A DNA stretch of 64,000 bases from Nemertoderma westbladi (taxonomy: Eukaryota; Xenacoelomorpha; Nemertodermatida; Nemertodermatidae). Made by a program: the position numbers and the translations under genes. Where the stretch lies: positions 1-64,000 of the forward strand of contig JAUCBJ010003298.1 of NCBI GenBank assembly GCA_032718475.1. The letters run 5' to 3'. Positions 35,015-47,500 of this stretch are shown in pieces; within the stretch, counting starts at the first letter, position 1, and each line of letters starts with the position of its first letter. A model generated the notes under the pieces. The model was given only the letters and a program-made list of their open reading frames with translations. It was not told the origin of the DNA and did not search any database.

Positions 35015-35468
35015 CCAATCAGAGGCCGTCTCACTGCAGTTTCAGACTACTGTTGTACACAGATGAATGTTCCTTCTATATTGGTTTTGTAAGTGTACTT
35101 AATTGCCGGCGTAGTAACTTTTGTGCTTATTAGATTGGTTTACACGTTTTCACGTCACTTCCTTGTTTTATTTACCACCGACATTTCGTCTCAAATAGTA
35201 ACAAAGCTAATCATTGTATTATTACATAGCTGACATCTTTTGTATATCGCGTACTTTTTGTTTGTATCTGAGTAGAATGTTTTAGTTTTGCGCATATTGG
35301 TTTTCGTATAATTTCCATCGAGTTTTTGCGTTTTTCAGTCGAATATTTCGCAGAGTGGTGCTTTTATGAAGGTTCCGTTATGTAAGTTGGTTGTTTATAA
35401 CAACATTCGTGCCGATATTTTATTGGAGTTTCTTAAAAGGTGCTGATTGAGTTTCTATATGTACTTAT
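35015..35468 (+). other. Probable 3' untranslated region of the kinase
   Basis: The AT-rich sequence directly after the stop has no coding frame. I see no canonical AATAAA or ATTAAA in it, so the 3' end may use a variant signal or lie within or beyond the following minisatellite. Confidence 0.4.
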
Positions 35469-38400
35469 TGCTGGGTGCTACGATGCTACCTTAGGGGTTA
35501 CGGATTGATGGGAGTTACCAGGGCTGAGTATACCTTTAATGGGTTACGGATTGGTGGATGCTACCAGGGCTGGTGTACCGTTAATGGGTTACGGATTGAT
35601 GGATGCTACCAGGACTGGTGTACCGTTAATGGGTTACGGATTGGTGGATGCTACCAGGACTGGTGTACCGTTAATGGGTTACGGATTGGTGGATGCTACC
35701 AGGGCTGGTGTACCGTTAATGGGTTACGGATTGGTGGATGCTACCAGGACTGGTGTACCGTTAATGGGTTACGGATGCTGGGTGCTACCAGGACTGAGTG
35801 TACCGTTAATGGGTTACGGATTGCTGGGTGCTACCAGGGCTGTGTGTACCGTTAATGGGTTACGGATTGGTGGATGCTACCAGGACTGGTGTACCGTTAA
35901 TGGGTTACGGATTGCTGGGTGCTACCAGGACTGGTGTACCGTTAATGGGTTACGGATTGATGGATGCTACCAGGACTGGTGTACCGTTAATGGGTTACGG
36001 ATTGGTGGATGCTACCAGGACTGGTGTACCGTTAATGGGTTACGGATGCTGGGTGCTACCAGGACTGAGTGTACCGTTAATGGGTTACGGATTGCTGGGT
36101 GCTACCAGGGCTGTGTGTACCGTTAATGGGTTACGGATTGATGGGTGCTACCTTGGCTGGATGTACCGTTAATGGGTTACGGATTGCTGGGTGCTACCAG
36201 GACTGAGTGTACCGTTAATGGGTGCCGGATTGATGGGTTCTACCAGGGCTGGTGTACCGTTAATGGGTTACGGATTGGTGGGTGCTACCTGGTGTACCGT
36301 TAATGGTTACGGATTGCTGGGTGCTACCTGGTGTACCGTTAATGGGTTACGGATTGGTGGATGCTACCAGGACTGGTGTACCGTTAATGGTTACGGATTG
36401 CTGGGTGCTACCTGGTGTACCGTTAATGTTTACGGATTGCTGGGTGCTACCTGGTGTACCGTTAATGGTTACGGATTGCTGGGTGCTACCTGGTGTACCG
36501 TTAATGGGTTACGGATTGCTGGGTGCTACCTGGTGTACCGTTAATGGGTTACGGATTGCTGGGTGCTACCAGGGCTGGTGTACCGTTAATGGGTTACGGA
36601 TTGGTGGATGCTACCTGGGCTGGATGTACCGTTAATGGGTTACGGATTGGTGGATGCTACCAGGACTGGTGTACCGTTAATGGGTTACGGATTGCTGGGT
36701 GCTACCTGGTGTACCGTTAATGGTTACGGATTGCTGGGTGCTACCTGGTGTACCGTTAATGGGTTACGGATTGCTGGGTGCTACCAGGACTGAGTGTACC
36801 GTTAATGGGTTCCGGATTGATGGGTTCTACCAGGACTGGTGTATCGTTAATGGGTTACGGATTGCTGGGTGCTAACAGGGCTGGTGTACCGTTAATGGGT
36901 TACGAAATGCTGGGTGCTACCTGGTGTACCGTTAATGGGTTACGGATTGCTGGGTGCTACCAGGACTGGTGTACCGTTAATGGGTTACGAATTGCTGGGT
37001 GCTACCTGGTGTACCGTTAATGGTTACGGATTCCTGGGTGCTACCTGGTGTACCGTTAATGGTTACGGATTGCTGGGTGCTACCTGGTGTACCGTTAATG
37101 GGTTACGGATTGCTGGGTGCTACCAGGGCTGGTGTACCGTTAATGGGTTACGGATTGGTGGATGCTACCTGGGCTGGATGTACCGTTAATGGGTTACGGA
37201 TTGGTGGATGCTACCAGGACTGGTGTACCGTTAATGGGTTACGGATTGCTGGGTGCTACCTGGTGTACCGTTAATGGTTACGGATTGCTGGGTGCTACCT
37301 GGTGTACCGTTAATGGGTTACGGATTGCTGGGTGCTACCAGGGCTGAGTGTACCGTTAATGGGTTACGGATTGGTGGATGCTACCAGGACTGAGTGTACC
37401 GTTAATGGGTTACGGATTGTTGGGTGCCACCAGGACTGAGTGTACCGTTAATGGGTTACGGATTGGTGGGTGCTACCTGGTGTACCGTTAATGGGTTACG
37501 GATTGGTGGATGCTACCAGGACTGGTGTACCGTTAATGGGTTACGGATTGCTGGGTGCTACCAGGACTGTGTGTACCGTTAATGGGTTACGGATTGGTGG
37601 GTGCTACCAGGACTGGTGTATCGTTAATGGGTTACGGATTTGTGGATGCTACCAGGACTGGTGTACCGTTAATGGGTTACGGATTGGTGGATGCTACCAG
37701 GACTGAGTGTACCGTTAATGGGTTACGGATTGCTGGGTGCTACCAGGACTGAGTGTACCGTTAATGGGTTACGGATTGCTGGGTGCTACCAGGACTGAGT
37801 GTACCGTTAATGGGTTACGGATTGGTGGGTGCTACCAGGACTGGTGTATCGTTAATGGGTTACGGATTGCTGGGTGCTACCAGGGCTGTGTGTACCGTTA
37901 ATGGGTTACGGATTGCTGGGTGCTACCAGGACTGAGTGTACCGTTAATGGGTTACGGATTGCTGGGTGCTACCAGGGCTGTGTGTACCGTTAATGGGTTA
38001 CGGATTGGTGGGTGCTACCAGGACTGGTGTACCGTTAATGGGTTACGGATTGGTGGGTGCTACCAGGACTGGTGTACCGTTAATGGGTTACGGATTGCTG
38101 GGTGCTACCTGGTGTACCGTTAATGGGTTACGGATTGCTGGGTGCTACCTGGTGTACCGTTAATGGGTTACGGATTGGTGGATGCTACCAGGACTGGTGT
38201 ACCGTTAATGGGTTACGGATTGCTGGGTGCTACCAGGGCTGTGTGTACCGTTAATGGGTTTCGGATTGCTGGGTGCTACCAGGACTGGTGTACCGTTAAT
38301 GGGTTACGGATTGGTGGGTGCTACCAGGACTGGTGTACCATTAATGGGTTTCGGATTGCTGGGTGCTACCAGGACTGGTGTACCGTTAATGGGTTACGGA

Positions 38401-38755
38401 TTGATGGGTGCTACCAGGGCTAGTGTACCGTTAATGGGTTACGGATTGGTGGATGCTACCAGGACTGGTGTACCGTTAATGGGTTTTGGATTGCTGGGTG
38501 CTACCAGGGCTGTGTGTACCGTTAATGGGTTTCGAATTGCTGGGTGCTACCAGGACTGGTGTACCGTTAATGGGTTTCGGATTGCTGGGTGCTACCAGGA
38601 CTGGTGTACCGTTAATGGGTTACGGATTGATGGGTGCTACCTGGGCTGGATGTACCGTTAATGGGTTACGGATTGGTGGATGCTACCAGGGCTGGTGTAC
38701 CGTTAATGGGTTCCGGATTGATGGGTGCTACCAGGGCTGCTACCATTGCTACCTG
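35469..38755. repeat. 45-bp minisatellite downstream of the kinase
   Basis: About 75 units contain GTTAATGGGTTACGGATTG, GGATGCTACCAGG and CTGGTGTACC. Main lengths are 45 and 46 bp, with 39-40-bp units lacking the CAGGACTGG part. Blocks recur as higher-order units: the variant TGGGCTGGATG at 36616 and 37170 lies in near-identical surroundings 554 bp apart, and GGATGCTGGGTGC variants recur about 272 bp apart in 35.7-36.1 kb. Stop-free readings such as MGYGLVDATRTGVPL follow from the 45-bp period and change frame at each length variant. Confidence 0.96.
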
Positions 38756-39830
38756 GTTTACATTTACATTGGCTTACATTGGCAGTAAGTCGTGTCTATA
38801 CATTAGATAATATTACATTTATTTATATCAATATATTTTTTTCAATTATACGATATTTTTGCTGTGTATTTATGCTTTTCCATGCATTTACTGGCTGCAT
38901 TTTCCTACTCTAGTTGTTTTTATAAATATTATTATATTATTTGGTTAGATTCACGCAGATTTCTATTGTTCAGTTATTCTACATCTTAAGAACTTATTAC
39001 AGGTTCATTATATTAAATAATTTTAATATTTTAGTAAATTTAACAAAACAAATTCAAACTCGCCTGCATCGAGTTTGCATAACGCATTTGATGTGTAACA
39101 AGTTTTCCTGCAGAATGGGGTTAGTTAGATAAAAGATAATGTTAAAGATCTTCATATTATAGACCATAAAAATAATATGGAATATTTATTGGATTGCTTA
39201 TTAAATTAATTGTTTCGGATTGAATTCTTCGGAGGCCCTTTTCGGCTGGCCTCGGCTATATTGGTTCACAAAATATCTGCAATTACACCAAAATTCAAAT
39301 TTATTGAAAGTTTATTTTAATTTAATAAAAATTGATTCAATTGAACTTATATATATACGATGGATAAGCATTGTTGTTCCATTAAGGGGGGTAGCACCCT
39401 CCTATTTTGGGGTGCTACCCCCCCCCCCCCCCCCCCCCCCTTTAATATATTTATTTAAAATGTCTCCATATAAAGATCTATATTAAAATGTAATTGTATT
39501 GTATTCTATATTATTGTATTGTAATTAGTGTTGCATTAGTTAATAATTTAATGTAATGTTAAACAATTCCGTGTCTTTCTTTCAGTTGTAGGTAATGGTG
39601 CTTTATGTATTTATTTTTGAGTTTACTCCATTGCTATAATATAGCGCTCTGTTTCTTAAAAATAATTAATTACTTTACTGTCTAAGTGAGTAGGTTTATA
39701 TTATTATTAATACTTAATTTATTTAATTGCAATATAGTTTGATTATTTTTGCTTTATATATATTTGTTTGTATCTAAGTAGCGGCGTGTTTGTTTGCATT
39801 CATGAATGTCATAGAAACAGATTAAGCTAA
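38756..39830. other. AT-rich spacer, no gene seen
   Basis: Apart from the hairpin and poly(C) listed separately, this stretch is AT-rich with short frames that lack any recognisable motif. Confidence 0.5.
39386..39440. repeat. GGGGTAGCACC hairpin followed by a poly(C) run
   Basis: GGGGTAGCACC is followed 12 bases later by its perfect inverse GGTGCTACCCC, which runs into about 20 uninterrupted C. The C run is slippery for sequencing, so its length should be treated as uncertain. Confidence 0.85.
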
Positions 39831-40150
39831 AAGTAATAAGTAAACAAACAAGAGTCTTACACCCCATAACTACAAAAAAAGGTAGAATCAGGACATTTCG
39901 CCTAAATTACTTCTCGGCCCCTAGGGCCATCAAAGAATACATACAAAACAAACACAAACAAAAACAAATATAATGACATGGTCAACATACATTATATTTG
40001 TTTTTGTTTGTGTTTGTTTTGTACGTATTCTTTGATGGCCCTACTAGGGGCCGAGAAGTAAGTTGGGCTAAATGTCCTGATTCTATATTATTAGATATTA
40101 TATTATTAGATTATGGGGTGTAAGACTCTTGTTTGTTTACTTTTTACTTA
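39831..40150. repeat. Long imperfect inverted repeat (fold-back element)
   Basis: The left arm includes GTAAACAAACAAGAGTCTTAC, ACCCCATAA, AGGACATTT, CTTCTCGGCCCCTAGGGCC and CAAAACAAACACAAAC. All recur inverted and in reverse order in the right arm up to about 40150, around a centre near 39985. Arms are about 150 bp with small differences, so the strand could form a long hairpin. TCATAGAAACAGAT occurs just outside on both sides (about 39808 and 40204) in direct orientation. This could be a target-site or element-edge repeat, but the spacing to the arms differs. Confidence 0.88.
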
Positions 40151-40204
40151 ATATATACATAACAACCCCCTGTTAGTCAGTATGTCGTTACATTCAATTA
40201 TCAT

Positions 40205-40440
40205 CATAGAAACAGATGGCAGCATGTAGTAGATAGCAAAAACCTGTGTACGTTAGTCGGATTCGAACTCGAGGCTTACCTATTAATTGTAGGTTTAAAA
40301 TTGTCCCAGATAGCAGATAAACTATCTAGGAGTCTGGTTTTAATGTGTTGATATGAAATCTTGTGGTTGTTGAAGCAACGCCGAATGCCCTAGTATGGGA
40401 ATTCGGCCAACTAAATAAAGAAAGTTTATTATAAAAAAAA
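40205..40440. other. Possible SINE-like remnant with tRNA B-box and hairpin
   Basis: At 40259-40270 the minus strand reads GAGTTCGAATCC, a good match to the Pol III B box of tRNA genes. A perfect stem GCCGAAT/ATTCGGC at 40380-40407, followed by AATAAAG and an A run near 40430, lies on the plus-strand side. No complete tRNA cloverleaf can be drawn. The two features point in opposite directions and may be unrelated. Confidence 0.3.
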
Positions 40441-40469
40441 TTCTATATTGAAACAAATAAATAAATATT

Positions 40470-40615
40470 CAGCTCGAATACTGAGTATCATAATACATAA
40501 CTGAGTACTTATACTGGGTATTCTAACACATATAGATGAGTATTTATATTGAGTAACTGAGTACTTATAGCGAGTACTGAGTACTTATATTGAGTCCTGG
40601 GTACTTAATATTGCT
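40470..40615. repeat. Degenerate GAGTACTTATA repeat
   Basis: Motifs ACTGAGTACTTATA, GATGAGTATTTATA and CTGGGTACTTA recur irregularly about every 15-30 bp; an old, diverged tandem repeat. Confidence 0.65.
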
Positions 40616-40710
40616 TGTTTAGATATGACGGGGCTTTAACGCAATCAAATTGGCTTCCTCCCCAGGGGAAAATCGACGCAAATAACACCTGAAAAAAAAC
40701 TAACAATAAA

Positions 40711-40960
40711 AGTAGCAAGTAAAACTGTAACCTGTTCTATGACATTAGTTTATTGCTTTGATTAGAATAACGTGCCACTGTAACCTGTTCTATGACATTA
40801 GTTTATTGTCAGTAAAACTGTAACCTGTTCTATGACATTAGTTTATTTTCAGTAAAACTGTAACCTGTTCTATGACATTAGTTAGCAAGTAAAACTGTAA
40901 CCTGTTCTATGACATTAGTTTATTGCTTTGATTAGAATAACGTGCCACTGTAACCTGTTC
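40711..40960. repeat. Irregular tandem repeat with CTGTAACCTGTTC units
   Basis: The string AAACTGTAACCTGTTC plus TATGACATTAGTTTATT occurs several times at spacings of about 40 to 70 bp. A longer block containing TTTGATTAGAATAACGTG appears twice, so two unit lengths are interleaved. Confidence 0.88.
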
Positions 40961-41511
40961 ATTTCCCTTAATTAATAATTTATCATTAAGAGTTATTAAG
41001 TAGCCGAGATGGGATTTACGTCCTGTTATCCCCCTCCCCTCCCCGTATTCTCCAATAATCAACTGTAAATAAAAAGTGAATAACATTTGGAAAATGATGT
41101 CACTGAGGGAAGAAAAAAAATGTATAGAATGGGTAGATATCTTCTTCGTCGCATCATAATGCTGCATTTACCTCTGTCAGTGTCAATTACATCCTTACAG
41201 CCGTGCTACATAAGCACGTCATAAATGATGAAACACACCAGTCATCAAACACATGTTATTTGGTTCTCTTTTTAATCCGCATTTTTACAATAATGAATAA
41301 TTAAACGTTCGATTCGCCGAGAACTTGACATAATGTAACATAATTATCTGCATTATTGCATGAATAGGGAAATTCACGTTAAAGCATTTACTTTATTTCC
41401 CCAGCTGCGCTCGTTCAACTCTCTTGGTACATAAATACAGTTTTTTTTGCTGAAAATTGACCAAAAATATATATATTTTTTTTTAATATATATGTTCATT
41501 ATTCAGCTGCA
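40961..41511. other. AT-rich spacer before the large array
   Basis: No gene is recognised. Short AT and T runs near 41465-41490 lie directly before the first 30-bp unit. Confidence 0.5.
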
Positions 41512-44500
41512 AATGCTGTAGAGGTGTTCGTTCAACCAATGTTATAGAGGTGTTCGTTCAACCAATGCTATAGAGGTGTTCGTTCAACCAATGCTATAGA
41601 GGTGTTCGTTCGTTCAACCAATGCTATATAGGTGTTCGTTCGTTCAACCAATGCTATAGAGGTGTTCGTTCGTTCAACCAATGCTATAGAGGTGTTCGTT
41701 CAACCAATGCTATAAAGGTGTTCGTTTGTTCAACCAATGCTATAAAGGTGTTCGTTTGTTCAACCAATGCTATAGAGGTGTTCGTTCGTTCAACCAATGC
41801 TATAAAGGTGTTCGTTTGTTCAACCAATGCTATAGAGGTGTTCGTTCGTTCAACCAATGCTATAGAGGTGTTCGTTCAACCAATGCTATAAAGGTGTTCG
41901 TTTGTTCAACCAATGCTATAAAGGTGTTCGTTTGTTCAACCAATGCTATAGAGGTGTTCGTTCGTTCAACCAATGCTATATATCATATGTGTTCGTTCGT
42001 TCAACCAATGCTATATATCATATGTGTTCGTTCGTTCAACCAATGCTATAGAGTTGTTCGTTCGTTCAACCAATGCTATAGAGGTGTTCGTTCGTTCAAC
42101 CAATGCTATAGAGGTGTTCGTTCGTTCAACCAATGCTATAGAGTTGTTCGTTCGTTCAACCAATGCTATAGAGTTGTTCGTTCGTTCAACCAATGCTATA
42201 GAGGTGTTCGTTCGTTCAACCAATGCTATAGAGTTGTTCGTTCGTTCAACCAATGCTATAGAGTTGTTCGTTCGTTCAACCAATGCTATAGAGGTGTTCG
42301 TTCGTTCAACCAATGCTATAGAGTTGTTCGTTCGTTCAACCAATGCTATAGAGGTGTTCGTTCGTTCAACCAATGCTATAGAGGTGTTCGTTCGTTCAAC
42401 CAATGCTATAGAGTTGTTCGTTCGTTCAACCAATGCTATAGAGTTGTTCGTTCGTTCAACCAATGCTATAGAGGTGTTCGTTCGTTCAACCAATGCTATA
42501 GAGTTGTTCGTTCGTTCAACCAATGCTATAGAGGTGTTCGTTCGTTCAACCAATGCTATAGAGGTGTTCGTTCGTTCAACCAATGCTATAGAGTTGTTCG
42601 TTCGTTCAACCAATGCTATAGAGTTGTTCGTTCGTTCAACCAATGCTATAGAGGTGTTCGTTCGTTCAACCAATGCTATAGAGTTGTTCGTTCGTTCAAC
42701 CAATGCTATAGAGGTGTTCGTTCGTTCAACCAATGCTATAGAGGTGTTCGTTCGTTCAACCAATGCTATAGAGGTGTTCGTTCGTTCAACCAATGCTATA
42801 GAGGTGTTCGTTCAACCAATGCTATATAGGTGTTCGTTCAACCAATGCTATATATGTGTTCGTTCGTTCAGCCAATGCTATATAGGTGTTCGTTCGTTCA
42901 ACCAATGCTATAGAGGTGTTCGTTCGTTCAACCAATGCTATAGAGTTGTTCGTTCGTTCAACCAATGCTATAGAGTTGTTCGTTCAACCAATGCTATATA
43001 TGTGTTCGTTCAACCAATGCTATAGAGGTGTTCGTTCAACCAATGCTATAGAGGTGTTCGTTCGTTCAACCAATGCTATAGAGGTGTTCGTTCGTTCAAC
43101 CAATGCTATATATCATATGTGTTCGTTCGTTCAACCAATGTTATAGAGGTGTTCGTTCAACCAATGCTATAGAGGTGTTCGTTCAACCAATGCTATATAG
43201 GTGTTCGTTCAACCAATGCTATATATGTGTTCGTTCAACCAATGCTATAGAGGTGTTCGTTCAACCAATGCTATAGAGGTGTTCGTTCGTTCAACCAATG
43301 CTATAGAGGTGTTCGTTCGTTCAACCAATGCTATATATCATATGTGTTCGTTCGTTCAACCAATGTTATAGAGGTGTTCGTTCAACCAATGCTATAGAGG
43401 TGTTCGTTCGTTCAACCAATGCTATAGAGGTGTTCGTTCAACCAATGCTATATAGGTGTTCGTTCAACCAATGCTATATATGTGTTCGTTCGTTCAACCA
43501 ATGTTATAGAGGTGTTCGTTCAACCAATGCTATAGAGTTGTTCGTTCGTTCAACCAATGCTATAGAGGTGTTCGTTCGTTCAACCAATGCTATAGAGGTG
43601 TTCGTTCGTTCAACCAATGCTATAGAGTTGTTCGTTCGTTCAACCAATGCTATAGAGGTGTTCGTTCGTTCAACCAATGCTATACAGGTGTTCGTTCGTT
43701 CAACCAATGCTATAGAGGTGTTCGTTCAACCAATGTTATATAGGTGTTCGTTCGTTCAACCAATGCTATAGAGTTGTTCGTTCGTTCAACCAATGCTATA
43801 TATCATATGTGTTCGTTCGTTCAACCAATGCTATATATCATATGTGTTCGTTCGTTCAACCAATGCTATATATCATATGTGTTCGTTCGTTCAACCAATG
43901 CTATATATCATATGTGTTCGTTCGTTCAACCAATGCTATAGAGTTGTTCGTTCGTTCAACCAATGCTATATATCATATGTGTTCGTTCGTTCAACCAATG
44001 CTATAGAGGTGTTCGTTCAACCAATGCTATAGAGTTGTTCGTTCGTTCAACCAATGCTATAGAGGTGTTCGTTCGTTCAACCAATGCTATAGAGTTGTTC
44101 GTTCGTTCAACCAATGCTATAGAGGTGTTCGTTCGTTCAACCAATGTTATAGAGGTGTTCGTTCGTTCAACCAATGCTATATATGTGTTCGTTCGTTCAG
44201 CCAATGCTATATAGGTGTTCGTTCGTTCAACCAATGCTATAGAGGTGTTCGTTCGTTCAACCAATGCTATAGAGGTGTTCGTTCGTTCAACCAATGCTAT
44301 AGAGGTGTTCGTTCGTTCAACCAATGTTATAGAGGTGTTCGTTCGTTCAACCAATGCTATATATGTGTTCGTTCGTTCAGCCAATGCTATATAGGTGTTC
44401 GTTCGTTCAACCAATGCTATAGAGGTGTTCGTTCGTTCAACCAATGCTATAGAGGTGTTCGTTCGTTCAACCAATGCTATAGAGGTGTTCGTTCGTTCAG

Positions 44501-47500
44501 CCAATGCTATATAGGTGTTCGTTCGTTCAACCAATGCTATAGAGGTGTTCGTTCGTTCAACCAATGCTATAGAGGTGTTCGTTCGTTCAACCAATGCTAT
44601 AGAGGTGTTCGTTCGTTCAACCAATGCTATAGAGGTGTTCGTTCGTTCAACCAATGCTATAGAGTTGTTCGTTCGTTCAACCAATGCTATAGAGGTGTTC
44701 GTTCGTTCAACCAATGCTATAGAGGTGTTCGTTCGTTCAACCAATGCTATAGAGTTGTTCGTTCGTTCAACCAATGCTATAGAGGTGTTCGTTCGTTCAA
44801 CCAATGCTATAGAGTTGTTCGTTCGTTCAACCAATGCTATAGAGGTGTTCGTTCAACCAATGCTATATAGGTGTTCGTTCAACCAATGCTATATATGTGT
44901 TCGTTCAACCAATGCTATAGAGGTGTTTGTTCAACCAATGCTATAGAGGTGTTCGTTCGTTCAACCAATGCTATAGAGGTGTTCGTTCGTTCAACCAATG
45001 CTATATATCATATGTGTTCGTTCGTTCAACCAATGTTATAGAGGTGTTCGTTCAACCAATGCTATAGAGGTGTTCGTTCGTTCAACCAATGCTATAGAGG
45101 TGTTCGTTCAACCAATGCTATATAGGTGTTCGTTCAACCAATGCTATATATGTGTTCGTTCGTTCAACCAATGTTATAGAGGTGTTCGTTCAACCAATGC
45201 TATAGAGTTGTTCGTTCGTTCAACCAATGCTATAGAGGTGTTCGTTCAACCAATGTTATAGAGGTGTTCGTTCAACCAATGCTATAGAGGTGTTCGTTCG
45301 TTCAACCAATGCTATAGAGGTGTTCGTTCGTTCAACCAATGCTATAGAGTTGTTCGTTCGTTCAACCAATGCTATAGAGGTGTTCGTTCGTTCAACCAAT
45401 GCTATAGAGGTGTTCGTTCAACCAATGTTATAGAGGTGTTCGTTCAACCAATGCTATAGAGGTGTTCGTTCGTTCAACCAATGCTATAGAGGTGTTCGTT
45501 CGTTCAACCAATGCTATAGAGTTGTTCGTTCGTTCAACCAATGCTATAGAGGTGTTCGTTCGTTCAACCAATGCTATAGAGGTGTTCGTTCAACCAATGT
45601 TATAGAGGTGTTCGTTCGTTCAACCAATGCTATAGAGGTGTTCGTTCGTTCAACCAATGCTATAGAGGTGTTCGTTCGTTCAACCAATGCTATAGAGGTG
45701 TTCGTTCAACCAATGTTATAGAGGTGTTCGTTCAACCAATGCTATAGAGGTGTTCGTTCGTTCAACCAATGCTATAGAGGTGTTCGTTCGTTCAACCAAT
45801 GCTATAGAGGTGTTCGTTCGTTCAACCAATGCTATAGAGTTGTTCGTTCGTTCAACCAATGCTATAGAGGTGTTCGTTCGTTCAACCAATGCTATAGAGG
45901 TGTTCGTTCAACCAATGTTATAGAGGTGTTCGTTCAACCAATGCTATAGAGGTGTTCGTTCGTTCAACCAATGCTATAGAGTTGTTCGTTCGTTCAACCA
46001 ATGCTATAGAGGTGTTCGTTCGTTCAACCAATGCTATAGAGGTGTTCGTTCAACCAATGTTATAGAGGTGTTCGTTCAACCAATGCTATAGAGGTGTTCG
46101 TTCGTTCAACCAATGCTATAGAGTTGTTCGTTCGTTCAACCAATGCTATAGAGGTGTTCGTTCGTTCAACCAATGCTATAGAGGTGTTCGTTCGTTCAAC
46201 CAATGCTATAGAGGTGTTCGTTCAACCAATGTTATAGAGGTGTTCGTTCAACCAATGTTATAGAGGTGTTCGTTCAACCAATGCTATAGAGGTGTTCGTT
46301 CGTTCAACCAATGCTATAGAGGTGTTCGTTCGTTCAACCAATGTTATAGAGGTGTTCGTTCGTTCAACCAATGCTATAGAGTTGTTCGTTCGTTCAACAA
46401 ATGCTATAGAGGTGTTCGTTCGTTCAACCAATGCTATAGAGTTGTTCGTTCGTTCAACCAATGCTATATATCATATGTGTTCGTTCGTTCAACCAATGCT
46501 ATATATCATATGTGTTCGTTCGTTCAACCAATGCTATAGAGGTGTTCGTTCGTTCAACCAATGCTATAGAGGTGTTCGTTCGTTCAACCAATGCTATAGA
46601 GGTGTTCGTTCGTTCAACCAATGCTATAGAGGTGTTCGTTCGTTCAACCAATGCTATAGAGTTGTTCGTTCGTTCAACCAATGCTATAGAGGTGTTCGTT
46701 CGTTCAACCAATGCTATAGAGTTGTTCGTTCGTTCAACCAATGCTATAGAGTTGTTCGTTCGTTCAACCAATGCTATATATGTGTTCGTTCAACCAATGC
46801 TATAGAGGTGTTCGTTCAACCAATGCTATAGAGGTGTTCGTTCGTTCAACCAATGTTATATAGGTGTTCGTTCAACCAATGCTATAGAGGTGTTCGTTCG
46901 TTCAACCAATGCTATATATGTGTTCGTTCAACCAATGCTATAGAGGTGTTCGTTCAACCAATGCTATAGAGGTGTTCGTTCGTTCAACCAATGCTATAGA
47001 GGTGTTCGTTCGTTCAACCAATGCTATAGAGTTGTTCGTTCGTTCAACCAATGCTATAGAGGTGTTCGTTCGTTCAACCAATGCTATATATGTGTTCGTT
47101 CGTTCAACCAATGCTATATATGTGTTCGTTCGTTCAGCCAATGCTATAGAGGTGTTCGTTCAACCAATGCTATAGAGTTGTTCGTTCGTTCAACCAATGC
47201 TATAGAGTTGTTCGTTCGTTCAACCAATGCTATAGAGGTGTTCGTTCGTTCAACCAATGCTATAGAGGTGTTCGTTCGTTCAACCAATGCTATAGAGTTG
47301 TTCGTTCGTTCAACCAATGCTATAGAGGTGTTCGTTCGTTCAACCAATGCTATAGAGTTGTTCGTTCAACCAATGCTATAGAGTTGTTCGTTCGTTCAAC
47401 CAATGCTATAGAGGTGTTCGTTCGTTCAACCAATGCTATATAGGTGTTCGTTCGTTCAACCAATGCTATATAGGTGTTCGTTCGTTCAACCAATGCTATA

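Noticed and set aside
35475-38788. Family of MGYGLVDATRTGVPL repeat ORFs
   Set aside because: These arise from the 45-bp unit; 39-, 40- and 46-bp variants shift the frame constantly, and no long frame is kept.
40230-40330. tRNA gene on the minus strand
   Set aside because: The B box is good, but no acceptor stem, anticodon arm or clear A box can be drawn; kept only as a possible SINE remnant.
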